DNA of 64,000 nucleotides from Tipula vernalis (GCA_958295665.1 OY282559.1:132783241-132847240), one strand, 5' to 3'. Numbered from the stretch's first letter, positions 13,113 through 25,527 are shown. Notes: generated by a model not told the origin, from the letters alone. Numbers and translations are program-made.

Positions 13113-14339
13113 TTAACTCGTTCCTACGCATTGTAACTTGGAACGCTAATGGGCTCAACCAACGAGCCCAAGAACTGGAAATATTTCTCCATACAAACAA
13201 CGTAGATATTGCACTTATTTCAGAAACGCACTTCTCCAACAAAAGCTTTTTCAGAATAAAGCGATTTAATTCCTACTGGACAACTCATCCTAGTGAAAGA
13301 GCCAGAGGTGGTTCAGCTGTACTAATTAAAAATAATATCAAACATAATCAACAAGAGGATATTCGAGAAAGCTAAATGCAACTGTTATCTCAATCCAATA
13401 TAATGGCGCAGATCTAAATATTGCGGCAGCATACTGTCCTCCACGGCATACACCAACGAAGTTACAATTTAATAACGTCTTTAATAAGCTCGGTCCAAGA
13501 TTTATTATTGGAGGGGACTATAATATAAAACATACAGCTTGGGGTTCCAGGCTAATTTCTCCTGGGAAAGGAAATGCTTTGTTCAATGCCATTCAGGAAA
13601 AAAAATATGAATATCTGTCTCCAAGGGGCCAACGTATTGGCCAACGAATGCAGGAAAAATACCAGATCTGCTTGATTTCTTCATCATAAAAGGTATTTCA
13701 TCCAGTTACACTAGAGTCGAAGGAATTAACGACTTAACATCTGATCATATTCCTGTACTGTTGCCAGTAAGCGCTATAGTTATCAAGAAAAATAAAAAGC
13801 AAAACCTTACTAGTAGATTCACGGATTCGGATCTCTTCAGAGAAAAACTGGAAGTGCTAGTTGAATTAAAAGTTAGTATTAAAAGTAATGAAGAATTGGA
13901 ACAACAAACAAACAATTTCATTGAATATACTCGTATAGCCGCCAGTCTAGCTACTCCAGAATTCAAGGACAAAGCAGAGATTGAAGTCAAATACCCGGCT
14001 TAAATCAGGGAACAAATCAAGGAAAGGAGAAAGGCAAGGAGAATATTTCATCTCACCAGAAATCCCGCTGACAAGACCACCTTCAATCGAATAAGTAACA
14101 AAGTCAATAGGCTAATCAAAAGCTTCAAACAGGATTGCTTCGACAACTACTTAAGCGGGCTAGGTTCAGAAATGGATAAGGACTACTCGTTATGGAAAGC
14201 AACCAGAAAATTTAAACGACCTGTAGTTCGAGTACCACCTATAAGAAATGCTCAAGGCAATTGGGTTCGACAAGACAAAGAAAAAGCGGAACTCTTTGCT
14301 TAACACCTAGCAACAGTGTTTCAACCCCAAGACATTCAG
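13109..14339 (+). pseudogene. Jockey-type ORF2, APE-like endonuclease part only
   Basis: The endonuclease would nick target DNA to prime reverse transcription. It begins MINSFLRIVTWNANGLNQ, with the usual catalytic landmarks in order: WNANG (Asn), SETHF (Glu), GGDYN (Asp) and TSDHIP (Asp-His), the last near 13,740-13,755. After it comes the linker to the RT (ending ELFA-stop-HLATVFQPQ). Frameshifts near 13,370 and 13,625 and stop codons near 14,001 and 14,301 show it is dead. No RT domain follows on this strand. Confidence 0.85.
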
Positions 14340-14500
14340 GGGGTCATAGATGTGTTCATCTTCATCACCGATCGTAATCAGATGATGAAAAATCCCTTTT
14401 GCATCCCGCCCCTATAGGATTCGAACCCGGTACCTCCCGAATCAACCGCCGCAGCTTTAACCACTGCGCCGTTTGCTCGGTCTGTCTAGGTATCTTACCA
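14335..14500 (-). mobile_element. tRNA-derived SINE-like fragment
   Basis: On the - strand there is an A-box-like GGCGCAGTGGTT (14,459-14,471 region) followed about 35 bases later by a perfect B box GGTTCGAATCC (14,417-14,427). This is the internal RNA polymerase III promoter layout of a tRNA. The T-arm pairs poorly beyond three base pairs and no acceptor stem closes, so this is not an intact tRNA gene. The downstream tail (to about 14,335) is unrelated to tRNA, as expected of a SINE body. Confidence 0.6.
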
Positions 14501-14559
14501 TTGATTCGTATGAAGCATTGCCAAAAGCACCATTTGTGTCCTAATAATGAAGTTGTATT

Positions 14560-15260
14560 TTGCTGAGTTACAAATTTTGCTTCATCCGAGGGTATTAAAC
14601 CTCCTTTTGGTATAAACACCACTTTTATTTTCCTCGACCAGCGGGGAACATAACCATAGTTTAGGTTGGCTGCAAATATTTTTGATACGGGTGTTTAAGT
14701 ATTTCCCTTCCTTCTTGAAGGAGCACCGGTAGTTCAGGTGATTTGCCCCTCGCCAATGTTTATTTCCTTTGCAAAAATCATTCCTTACCTAGGTTCTGCT
14801 TTCCTTAGTGTTGGCTTTTTTTCGATCTACTTAATTTCCTTTAGATGTGCATCCCGGAAAGTGAGCCGCAAAAGACGATCCAAGTTTCCCTTCATACTTC
14901 GGCTCTTGTATAATTGCTGTTTCGCAGAAAGGACCAATTATCTGATGTATCTTTAGACAAACCCTTCTGTACCCCGGTAATCAGTGGTATTTCATTTAGA
15001 TATTCACAAAAAAAATTCCAAGAACTACAATTTGCCTTTTGTAACTCTCTATTGATGTCAGTTAAGGGACTATGATAACTTTCCCACGTATCAGTTCTTT
15101 TTTTGATATGTGGGGTTTCGTCCTTGCCTCCTTGCTATATTTTTTTAACACTCTATTCCACCAAGGCAACTTTGTATTTGTGGGCTTCTGTGGCCCTGGA
15201 CTTCATGTGAGGAGCTCTATACCGATTTTAAGACTATTGCTGTAGCCCTTGTTGTAGTGT
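14560..15260 (-). pseudogene. Non-LTR retrotransposon ORF2 fragment (linker and start of RT)
   Basis: Read on the - strand with frame changes, the segment shows LPWWNRVLKKYSKEA (near 15,170), a SYKRQ / FCETA-like linker, a HFPG motif, LLQEGREILK, NYGYVP and finally KVVFIPKGG (near 14,610). This order is that of the endonuclease-RT linker and RT blocks 0-1 of Jockey-clade elements. The catalytic FADD block is missing because the fragment runs into the SINE-like piece. Frameshifts are frequent. It could be a second element or an inverted fragment of the same family as the + strand copy. Confidence 0.65.
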
Positions 15261-16029
15261 TAAAGGTAGGGCATTTCCCTTTAATAGCTAAGATTAGTAC
15301 CTAATAAAAAATAGAGTAATAACTCACCTCTTTTGTTAGTGTCTGATCTAACTCACACTGTATTGTGTAGTACTTTATGAGATTTGATGCTTTGTAGTTC
15401 AAATATAGGAACTTGGGCTTGACAGTCCCTCAGTTCCTCGATTTTCTCAACGATAGCCCGGAAAATAATGTTTCGGATAAATCCCTAGCCTTATCTGCCA
15501 CCATTGACCCTTCCAAGGTGTCCTTATACAACACAGTTTTGTGCCTTCCGCTATCCTCGCTGGTACAGTGAGTGTATTCCCCATCTTCGCTACGTACGGT
15601 ATTTCTGGCTGATTTACCCGGTTTCTGGAGGAATATATATCTTGGCTTTCGGAAATGATTCCCAGCCGATGGCACACATTTTGAAATCTTAAACTTTTCA
15701 AAAAGTAGTAGGGATGCACTAGCCTACAAGCCTCTGCTCTTTAGTAACCATTTCTCATTAGAAAGTCCATCTGCTTTCTGACAGCTGCGCTCATCCTGGT
15801 TTTCTTCGGCTCTCCCTCCTACCCTCATTCTACGGTACCACTATTTCTTGAGGCCTTCCGATCCGGATTCAGTTCCGGTGGTCGCCACCAAGGGGCCGCA
15901 CGTACACTTGCAAATTTTGGTCCCTCTTTCATAATACGCTATACAAAAAGAGAAAACCTGAATATACGACGTGGTATGACCAAATGTAGACGGGTCTATT
16001 GCAAATTAGTAGGTGTGTTCAGTAAACAA
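15261..16029. other. Unassigned segment between TE remnants
   Basis: Two overlapping - strand ORFs (15,430-15,675 and 15,447-15,719) contain peptide-like sequence but no motif I recognise. They may be more of the neighbouring non-LTR element or the LTR end of the BEL/Pao element. Base composition is less AT-rich than the surroundings, which fits transposon-derived DNA. Confidence 0.35.
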
Positions 16030-17960
16030 CATTTATTTCCTCGGAGTATTCGATCTCATACATTCGCCATCCACCCATTATACCTTCTGGACTGGCCGCT
16101 GACATTGTTGTTTGATTAGCTGTATGTCCTGTGTTTCCAGCCCATCACTGGCCGGATGTATTTTAGTAATGCGCACTTTGCGCCATCCCCCTAGGTGGTG
16201 GTAGGTTATCTTAAGGAATGACAACGATATCGTTTATTTGCAGATTTTATTCTGTTTTAGTAGGTGCTTGTAATAAAGTGAGATGTCCCTGTTACCAACT
16301 CTTCCAGAATTGTTGGTATATTCGCTGTAGTTGCTACCAACATTTCAGACGATTTTCTGGTACTTACTTTGGTACTTACGCCATTGGTGTGTTGCTCCAG
16401 TGGCACCATCAATCTGGGTACCGTTATCGCTGCAGAGTGTTGTGTAGTACCGTCGACTGATGAATCTATCGAACACATCTAAAAAAAGATCTAGTCAACA
16501 GATCTTCGGCAGCCTCTATTTGTACGGTCTTGGTGCTGGTAGATCGCTGTATATGTTGTTGTAGTCGCTATTGCCGACCGCCCAGTTTGACATTAAGTGG
16601 GCCGCAGTACCCTAGCCCAGATCCATGCCATGTGTTCTTGATGCATCGTCCACTGATAGAGTTTAGAAGTAGCACATTGATCGGCATGACCATGCACAAT
16701 ACAGAATCGTCTTCTTAGAGTCCGCCATCCGCTAGCATCTAGAATTTCCTTGGCATTCAGAATTGGAATGACTACATGTAATTTACTGCTTGCGTCGACA
16801 CTACCACGACATTACCTTGTGTTTCGCGTATCTGCAGAAGCCATAGCCGCCGTTTCAGAAGCCGCTATGAACTTAGTTCGCCAATATTTTCGCCCAGCTA
16901 AATCGTTAGATGCTAAATCGTTCAATGAGTGGGATCCGATCTCCACCGTTGACGCTTGTATAGATCTTTCACCTGGGATTAATACTGAGTAATGAACGGA
17001 ACGGTTTTGGTTTCGTTGACAACTGGGTCGGCGCTGGTTTGTGTATCCAACATAACACAATCCTAAACACGCTCCACGAGATGTAATCCGCGCCGATCAG
17101 CTAAGTGCAATTCGTACATTATCGATAATAAATCATGATTTCATTCAAATTCTTTGTGAACCGACCAATTGTGTGTCGTTCAGTGACGTACCATTACTTG
17201 TCTTGGTCAATGCGTTGAATACCACTCTAAACTTTTCGACGAAAGCAAGATGCGGAATATAACTTGATTAAGAAGGAACACCTCGAGAATCGACCATCGC
17301 TTCGATACGGTTTAGTCCTATATATTCCCGTATAATTTCACATACCTCATCCATAATTCGGAATTGTTGTCAAGTTTTGAGAGTTTTTAAGCGATTGGAC
17401 GTTAGGCCGAAATGGATTTTTCTTCGGACTCCCGGAACTTATGAAGCAATTGATCGAATCTTTGCTCACCGATACATTTGTTAGCCGTAAATTTGTGCAA
17501 TGGTCTATTAGAGGTTGTATTATTCATAACAGGCCGTCAGTCTGTAGCACGAGACTCTTCACTGCTTTCCAACGGAGATGAACACTCAAATTCCGAAAAT
17601 TATGACATCTATAAATACGATAGGGAGCTGGGCAATGTGAACAAATGACTGCTGCTGGTGATGCTCGATTTGAAGTAGCGCAATGTGATGAGTTAGTTGC
17701 AGTCACATTTTCACGAAGCATTCTATGAGATCTGCCTCGGTCATATGACTTTCGGTAATTCTTCATCCAAAAAGGAATTGGATAAATTATCGCGTCCCAT
17801 TTATATTCGTCGGTTGCTGGTTAGACAATTAGTTCCTCGTTCAGATTTATGGTTGATCTCGTACACCGTTGTTACCCTGCATCGACAAAGTCTATGATAC
17901 ACTGTCCGCGATTTACTGCGATACGGATTGCAATGTATTTTCTGTTGGACCACCATTTGA
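16030..17960 (-). pseudogene. BEL/Pao LTR-retrotransposon remnant (gag end, RT start, integrase end)
   Basis: Reading the - strand from high to low coordinates gives, first, a gag C-terminus with YRIYRCHNFRNLSVHLRW near 17,590-17,650, a BEL/Pao gag signature around its zinc knuckle. Then comes an RT entry block with RVVFNALTKTSNGTSLND near 17,160-17,240. Last is an integrase C-terminus with YWQQLQRIYQQFWKSW near 16,300 and NDIVVIP / DNLPP near 16,200. The order is correct for BEL/Pao, but about 2.5 kb of the usual pol is missing between RT and integrase and many stops interrupt it. LTRs were not identified. Confidence 0.7.
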
Positions 17961-18192
17961 ATAACAAAACGGGGTCGGGTTCAATTCATATACCAGAAAT
18001 TAGAACAAGCCCATTTTGAGGAATGCAAAAAGGACGTAGCCTGCAATTACTATATTTCCAAAACATTCGGAAAAAATGTAAAAGGTCTAATAGTTCAAGT
18101 GCAAGCAAATGCGCAGATACTGCAGTCTGTGTACCACCTGTATTGATGCAACATTGCATAAGGCTATTGAAAAAGGATTGCTACTGCTTTCA

Positions 18193-18259
18193 GTAAAATG
18201 AGTTTAGTAAAATGAGTTTAGTTTGAGTAAATTTCAGTAAAATGAGTTTAGTTTGAGTA
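18193..18259. repeat. Short tandem GTAAAATGAGTTTA repeat
   Basis: The unit GTAAAATGAGTTTA occurs three times within 67 bases, two copies adjacent and one after a short GTTTGAG spacer, which itself repeats. Confidence 0.75.
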
Positions 18260-21200
18260 TTGTATCAATTTGAAAATTTTGAAAATTCTTTCTCTAGGAA
18301 AAAGGATTGGAAATTATTACATTTTGTGCTTTCAAATGAGAAAAAGCGAGAAAATAATTTTGGAAAATTACTTGGCATTTTTACGTTTTACCATTATTTA
18401 TCACGACAACAGAATACTATTTTGAGGAGTGTTCGATTTTAGTATGTGAATTATAAAAACGCCCCTTAGATTTTCTGTCTCCATCTTGCGCAGAGAAATC
18501 CAATTCTCCATGGCTTTGACAAGTTTTCGATTTAAGTAGGAGAACTATAAACAACCTATTTGTTAATAAGTTTCCCTATTCTGTCGTTTTTCAACTATTT
18601 TAAAGCTTCGTAAATTTCTGCTAAAAATAAAAAGTTAATTCTGGCATAAATTCAGTTTTAAGTTTTAAAAAATAAAAATATCATCAGAACGCAAGTCTAA
18701 GCATATTGCTAAATATTTAGTCTGATTCCATCTTCTGGAATATAGTTTACATAGACGAAACTAATCACATTCAAGTATACCAACTGCAATTCGTTATATT
18801 GTATCGTTTCAGTAAATATAGAAAAACCTGTAATGTCTAAGTTATTCTAACTAATTATAATTTTCCTTAAATCGCACACATACTGCTGAATTGCTAGGGA
18901 TATTAATATTAAAGATTAGAGTTCTCGTAACAGGCATACTGTAATGAACGGCTGGAATTGCAAACCAACTTAACTGATGCATATCGAATTTCGCAATAAT
19001 AGTTACAAACCTTGAGTTCACAAACCAGAATAATGTAACCTATTCAAAAATAATAATAATTTCAGACCGACTTTAGCACATTTTGACGCTATTTGCAACA
19101 AAACCCTACAAACTGAGGGGAAAAAAAGATTTTTCTGAAACTTAATTCAAATTTCGTGTGAAATCATGGTTAAACATGACACATTTGTTTTCGAAATTAT
19201 AGTTAAATCTAAATTATTATTATGAAATACGAAATGTGTCAGCATTACAAGGTAGTATAATCCTAACCGTAAAGCTGTTCAAATATTTTGGCCTTTTATC
19301 CACAGTAATTTCTCTCTAGATATTTTACTAAAAAGTGAATCTGTTTTTGAAAAGGAACCAACCAAAAATATAAATTAAACATCTTGACTAAACAATTAGA
19401 GCGCTTACACAATTTACACTGTGCTTGTAGGATACACAGTTGGCAACGGTAAGGTCACATGATATATTCTACACCAACATTCATTTCAGACTAAACAAAA
19501 AACAACAAAAAAAAATATTCGGCTATAAAAATGGTTTCACAAACAAACCAATCCAATTAGCACAGACAAAATAAAATAAAAACTTTGACATTTACACATG
19601 ACAGTGATAAATTAAAATCAGTAGGAAGAAATATAAAAAATGGTCGCTTCTCCACAAAACCAAAAACAAAAGGAAAACAATATTATCACAAAGATTTGTA
19701 CGCTAAATTCAATCATATATAATCGAAAAAACCTTATCACACTACTAAATCACAATTATTATACCATTTAAAATGTCATTTAGTATATAGAAACTATGTG
19801 GGACTGAAATCGTTGTCGTATTTATGTAGAATAAAAAATTAGAAACAATCATAAAACTTTAATTTATTTTAATGCCGCACCATAAATATCGCCAATAAAT
19901 CAAACCTCTCTCGAATATACGAACACAGCGCCAACGACAATAACAACAACAAAAATTACGAAGACGAGAAAACCCATCTATATATTACCCGCATCTAATA
20001 TCCTCCACCATACCCTTCAATTTTACAATAATCAAATGGTCGGGGTGGGGTACCTAAAACTCACTTATTTTTGTTTTGTCAACAATAATAAAAATTTTCC
20101 ACCCATCTGAAGCAGCATCGGCTCCCCGCCTCCTTTATCGATTACGTCGTGTATTATACGCTCTCTCCGGTTTTTATTGTTCTTTTTTTTTAGGTCATAA
20201 ATTAAATTTTCCATAAATTTATAATTTACATTTTATTGGGAAAATTGAAAAGTTTTTTTTTTTTTTTATTTAGCAGCCGATATATATTAATTAGCAATAT
20301 ATAAATTTGTGTATTTAGTTGTGTGCGCCTATAAGTTGGGGTGGATGTATATGTAAGCGTGCGATCGACTGTAAAATTATGTGTACGGGTAACAAGGTTT
20401 GAGGGACAAAACACTCAGTATGTACTAAGTGAAATATAATTTGAGTATAATTATTGTTAATTTATTCATAAATAAAATATGTAAAAATGTCAGGAAACTG
20501 TTGTATAGTAACAAAAAAAAAAAGAAAAACAATACTATAGTGGTAATTATAGCTACAATAATAATAATATTCCATTGTTTTGTGCATATAGATTTTTCCC
20601 ATCCCGTCGTCGCCATTGTCGTTAAATGGCAGTTTCCATCCGGAATATCTTAAAGACAAAAAACTAAAAATAATTGTGATAAACGCAGATAATCGTAAAT
20701 TATGTGCTGTACTGATAAACGTGAGAGTCAATCTGAGACCACTATTTAGCATTTTTAATTAGTAGACCACTTACATCATGATTGTGTGTGAAAATTGGTT
20801 AGTTTAATTGAAACAGAAAAGTTGTTTGGTTTCACATTTTTTTTTATTTTTTTATTTTTTTTTATGGAAAGTTTGATTAACGAGTATCGTGGGCAACAAA
20901 ATATATTTTCATTATTATGAACTGGAAATCTCTTCCGACAGCTTACTGGGAATATGTTATGAAAATAAATGTGAAGAAAATAATTAGCACGACTTTGAGC
21001 TGCATACTTTTAATAATTGTACTAGTTTGTGTGTACAATGAACGTAACTAAATTTGGCTGCATTTAGTTCAACAGCTTTTTTCTTTTGGTTATTTCGATG
21101 CACTAAATTAGGAAAAAGCAAGTAGATATCATGTTCAATTAATTAAATGTCATGTGAAAATGTAAAAAATTTCTAATTAGCAAATAATTTATTTAAACGA

Positions 21201-22160
21201 GATATTTTAAGAGAAAATTTTAAAATAAATAAAACAAAAATCATTTTTTCTCCGCAACATCTACTTAGAACCAGCGCCGTCGAAGTGAGTGCGATCGGAG
21301 TATTTGTACAACTTTCGCCTAGTGTTTACTCCTGTACTCCGCTATTTCATTCTGTACTCCCCTGTTCTAATAACTGCAATATTAATAATACATTTACACA
21401 ATATTTTAACTTATTAGTAATGTGCTAGTCACTTTAGCAGACAATATCAATTCAAACATGTTAAATTTGCGAACTAAATTACCTCAACTTCACAATGCTT
21501 TTTTCAGAATATGAAGGTTTGTTGGTAAAACTGATAAAAAGATAATTTAGAGTGTTTCACAACTTATAAAAACAGCAAGGCACTCTTAATGGAGCACCAG
21601 GTAAACTCAAACATGACAGAGATTACCTGATTTTAACAAAAAACTTTTTTCTGCTTTGGCTAAATATCATATTAGGACCTCCTGAATACAAAACTTACGA
21701 TGCAAGACAAATTATGCGGCCGTTTATCCTTATCGCACAAAAACGATGGAAATCTTGATTTACAATACATACTCTAATAGGACCCTCTCTTAAAGGGATA
21801 CAAAAATAATACTGTAAGATAATTTTTGCAGTCATTTAACCTTTTCAGACTAGAAAGTTGTATGAAAGTCTGGATTTCTGCAGTGTGATATGGGAAATTT
21901 AATTCGTCCAATACGCCTTGACATCCTTGCTCCTCCTTCCCTAGGTAGAATATAGGTAGGAATAGGGTGACCATACCTCCTAAAAAATTCAGGAGGAACC
22001 AGAAAAATAATGATTTCAACAAAATTTAATTCAAACTATCCGAAATGACTGGCCCAATATTTACTCTTTATATAAAGGGTGCGTTTTTTAAAAAATGCCA
22101 GGCTCTTATCTCGAGAACGGTGCTAGATTGGAGGAAATTACTTATAATGAAAGTTGTCTT
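18260..22160. other. Long stretch without a recognisable gene
   Basis: No coding signal was seen on either strand. ORFs at 18,260-18,442, 20,226-20,752 and 21,774-22,239 are AT-driven and have no motif. Notable items are poly-T/poly-A runs (near 20,255, 20,515 and 20,840) and a GC-richer island around 21,260-21,370. The last 120 bases (from about 22,040) may be the outer part of the inverted-repeat element that follows. Confidence 0.6.
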
Positions 22161-22624
22161 TCAATTCGATCTTGACTTCGACCTTCAAGGTCATTTGAAC
22201 GTCAAATTGAATTTTTTAAGTAGAAATAGCTATTTCTGACCCCGGATTCGGAAAGATCGCAAAATTATATGTTCAGATAAGAACTTTAGGCTCTTCTTTT
22301 GAATGACTTTTAGATGTTAATTCAAGGACAAATTACTAAATAATAAGAAATAATCAGCAAATAATAAATTTTAATGGGGAATACACCAAGACAATACTAA
22401 CTTGGTACTTTAGGTCGTGGTTGATCCTGATTATTTCTTTTTATTTAGTAATTTGTCCTTGAATTAACATCTAAAAATCATTCAAAAGAAGACCCTAAAG
22501 TTCCTATCTGAACATTTAATTTTGCGATCTTTCCGAATCCGGGGTCAAAAATAGCTATTTCTATTTAAAAAATTCAATTTGACGTTCAAATGACCTTGAA
22601 GGTCGAAGTCAAGAACGAATTGAA
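22161..22624. mobile_element. Non-autonomous inverted-repeat (foldback/MITE-like) element
   Basis: The left arm 22,161-22,357 and right arm 22,427-22,624 are reverse complements (TCAATTCGATCTTGACTTCG against CGAAGTCAAGAACGAATTGA at the outer ends; TCCGAATCCGGGGTC inside), with a 69-base spacer. Arm identity is high over about 197 bases, with small differences. There is no internal ORF. The copia element begins 35 bases to the right. Target-site duplication and superfamily were not determined. Confidence 0.8.
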
Positions 22625-22658
22625 GGTCACCATCCGATGTCCCCCTCGAAAATAATAA

Positions 22659-22863
22659 TGGAATTTAACTAAGCAGAGCTGGAAACTTGAAAATAAAACA
22701 CGGATGATTCCAAATTAATTTTTATTTTAAAAAACCTTTTATTTTGCTTCTTTTAGGTTGTGTCACTTGAACAAGATATTATTGACTCAAGTGAAGTTAG
22801 CTACAATAGTTAAATACAGTGAAATATATGAAATGATTCGAATGCGTTCAATGCTTATTTCCA
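22659..22863 (-). repeat. Copia LTR (3' LTR)
   Basis: 205 bp, beginning TGGAATTTAACTAAGCAGAG and ending TTATTTCCA as written on the + strand, so it has TG...CA ends. It matches the other LTR with about five substitutions, one single-base indel and one 13-base indel, suggesting a fairly young insertion. Confidence 0.9.
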
Positions 22864-22889
22864 ATACTCCTCCTCATTTGAATGATCCC

Positions 22890-24814
22890 GAAGAACATTG
22901 ACACGAGGTCCCGCCAATGGTTTCCGTAGGGCAATATTGGCATGTAACAATACATTTGTCGATGTAACCCTTGACAAATGCCTCTCGAACATCAATATGT
23001 TTGGTACGTGACGACAATTTCTCCTCCTTAATGAATTTCAAACAACTTTGATTGTCTTCGAAAATTGTTGTCGGTTTTTCTTGTCTTATTTAGCTTGTAA
23101 ATCCACTTGCAGCCAACTAGATTTGCACCTTCTGGAATTTTCACAAGCTCGCATATATGATTCTCCATCAATGACTTCATCTCATCTGTCATTGCTTGAA
23201 TCCACAGCCTCTTTTGATCACCCTTGATAGCTTCTACGTAGCACTTTGGTTCTTGAATGACTGAACTCACCACGTTCATTTCTTCAATAAGTTTCTTTGG
23301 CGGAATTCCTTTGTTAGCACGTTGTGATCGTCTAACAGTTTGCTCTTCATCTTCATTCTGAACGTGATCTTGTATTGGATTCTCTTCCTGAACTTCCTCA
23401 TCGACTAATTCCTTTTGCACCTGATCGTTTTCTTCATCTTCAAAGTTGTTCAACTCTGAATTGTCGATAATTTGTTCCTGTTGATAATCTTCGCTGAACT
23501 TGATAGGTAACAAATGGCCCCTTTCGACGAACTGAACATCTCGACTAACTGTGACTCGATCGGTTTCCGGACTGTAACAACGATATGCCTTTGATTCGTA
23601 ATCATAATCGACCAGCACTGCTTTCACACCCTTTGAATCGAATTTGCGCCTTGTTTGGTTTGGTACATGCATTTAACATTCTGATCCGAATTTTCTGAAG
23701 TATTGCACATTCGGACTTTTCTGGAACCAGCCTTCATATGGCGTTGTTTCTGTACCCTTTGTTAGCAAACGATTCTGGACATAGTTAGCCATCATTACAG
23801 CTTCGCCCCAAAACTTTTTCTCTAGACCTGCGTCAATTAGCATGCAGTGAACCATTTCTACCAACGTTCTGTTTTTGCGTTCCGCTGTTCCGTTTTGTTG
23901 AGGTGTGAATGCAGTAGTTCTCTGGATTTGAATTCCGCTCGACTTTAAATAATTCACGAATTCATTACTGATGTACTCTCCTCCTCGATCTGTACGGATG
24001 CATTTAGGTTTCTTTCCGAATTAGACCTTTACCATCGCAAAATTTCCTTGAATTTGCTGTAAACTGATGATTTATTTGCGATTAGGTAGCTGACTGTAAA
24101 TTTTGAGTAATCATCTATGAATATCACAATGTAACGATTACCTGATGGTGTGGTCGTTTGCATCGGACCACAAACATCCGAATGAATCAGATCAATGACG
24201 GCAACTGCTTTATTACTCGACTTGACCGGAAACTTGATTCGAGTAATTTTTCATTCGAGACACACTCTGCACTTGGAGTTGATTTCGCAATCCGCTGTAG
24301 ACTCGCTAAAGTTAATACCTTTAACCAAATTTCGTTTCGCCAATGATTTCACAACTTTGATGTCTCTATGGCCTAGAACCTTATGCCAATAATGTATGCA
24401 GCCATTGGATTCCTTTCCGACCGAGTAAACTTTGTGAGGTTCCTTTAGTCTGTAAAGTTTACCGCTGATTTCGCCAACTGCAATTTGCCGACTGTTTTCC
24501 CTTATTTCACAGTTGTTGCCCTAGAAATTTACTTGAAAACCTTTTTCCGTTAGCTTTTTGACTGAAAGTAAATTTCCCTTGATATCTGGCATTAGCAACA
24601 CGTCTGTGATTCTTACTAGAAGACTTTGATTTTCTTCATTTAGAAAATCATCTTTAATTGTGCCTTTACCCGCAGCTGTTAATTGTTGACCACTTGCAAC
24701 GCTTACTTTATCACTACAATTCATGTCGATGTTGACGAAAATATCCTTAGAACTGGCAATGTGACATGTGGCACCTGAATCGATAATCCAGCCATCACCT
24801 ACTTGATGTGTCAC
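22890..24814 (-). pseudogene. Copia protease-integrase and RNase H tail, RT deleted
   Basis: The protease core WIIDSGATCHIA lies at 24,745-24,790. The GAG-pre-integrase HYWHKVLGHRDIKVVKSL follows near 24,340-24,390. The integrase has DLIHSDVCGPM, YIVIFIDDYSKF, RTDRGGEY and TPQQNGTAERKNRT (23,880-24,190). Then comes a long acidic linker to KCYVEAIKGD and the first RT block GCKWIYKLNK. At about 23,085 the sequence jumps to the last RNase H blocks (SCLKFIKEEKLSSRTKHIDV, 22,980-23,060). Stops and frameshifts near 24,520, 24,270, 24,030 and 23,672 add to the deletion. Confidence 0.85.
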
Positions 24815-24840
24815 AAACAGTTTTTATGTTTCATCTTTCG

Positions 24841-25527
24841 CTAGATTCGCCAGGCTTTGTATTTTCGACAATCCTTTTTGATGTGACCGCTTCTTTTGCA
24901 AAAATAGCACTCAAACTTTTTATTTTCACCTTTTTGACCTTTCGTTGCTCTTGGTGTGTCAACTTTTAATGCAGTCATCCGTTGTTCCGCCTCGATCCAT
25001 CTTCTTTTGAATTCCGCGAGAACCTTTGATTTAACTAACGTGAGTGTCAATTCACTCTCTTCTTTACCTTCGAGCGCCGTTACCAAACCGTCATACCTTG
25101 GTGGCAAAGAAGCCAACAACGTAGCACTCATAAAAAATTCCGGACCAAAATCTGCACCAAGCGCCAATATTTTTCGAAACAGCTCGTTCATGGAATTCAC
25201 GTGTTTTTCCGCATCTCCACCTTCATCAAGCCGCTGGTGCATGATTAACTTCAAAATGTACACACGATTGCTTGGTGTGTTTGATTCATACGTTTCGTTA
25301 AGAATTCTCCATGTATTTCTTGCTGAATCTGCACCGATGATTTGACGAATTTGATCGTCTTCTACATTCAATGCAATTGTTGCTGCTGTAACTGGTGATG
25401 GTTGTACTTCATTGATAACTGCCCATAAACCGTTTTCTTTAAGAAGCATTTCCATTTTGTATTTCCATACAAAATAATTTGTTCCGTTTAGCTTTGAAAT
25501 GCTGTATCTTGATTCAGCTGACGCCAT
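24841..25527 (-). CDS. Copia gag region (nucleocapsid-type protein)
   Basis: The frame is open from 25,581, but the internal ATG at 25,527 (MASAESRYSISKLNG) is the more copia-like start. The protein has the UBN2/Retrotran_gag layout: N-terminal FVWKYKMEMLLKENGLW, a central NTWRILNETYES and LKLIMHQRLDEGGD, and near its C-terminus a CCHC knuckle CYFCKRSGHIKKDC. In an intact element it continues into the protease; here a frameshift at the zinc-knuckle exit (about 24,840) ends it at AWRI-stop. Confidence 0.85.
   Translation of the reverse strand: MASAESRYSISKLNGTNYFVWKYKMEMLLKENGLWAVINEVQPSPVTAATIALNVEDDQIRQIIGADSARNTWRILNETYESNTPSNRVYILKLIMHQRLDEGGDAEKHVNSMNELFRKILALGADFGPEFFMSATLLASLPPRYDGLVTALEGKEESELTLTLVKSKVLAEFKRRWIEAEQRMTALKVDTPRATKGQKGENKKFECYFCKRSGHIKKDCRKYKAWRI

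Larger units (their letters stand above)
10790..14339 (+). mobile_element. Jockey-clade non-LTR retrotransposon, 3' truncated and decayed
   Basis: ORF1 (11,713-13,112) and the endonuclease part of ORF2 (13,109-14,339) lie head to tail on the + strand, with an ATGA overlap at 13,109-13,112. ORF2 stops matching just after HLATVFQPQDIQ near 14,339; the reverse transcriptase and 3' tail are absent from this copy. Truncation at the 3' end is opposite to what target-primed reverse transcription produces, so a later deletion or insertion probably removed it. A SINE-like piece and an opposite-strand RT fragment follow immediately. Confidence 0.8.

Noticed and set aside
14380..14500. Functional tRNA gene on the - strand
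   Set aside because: A and B boxes are present but the T stem fails after three pairs and no acceptor stem closes; a SINE-like fragment is the better reading.
20425..20752. Overlapping ORFs on both strands
   Set aside because: They come from poly-A/T runs and AT-rich codons with no motif; no splice or start context supports them.
24956..25345. 129-codon + strand ORF
   Set aside because: It is antisense to the copia gag frame, which has a zinc knuckle and clear family motifs.
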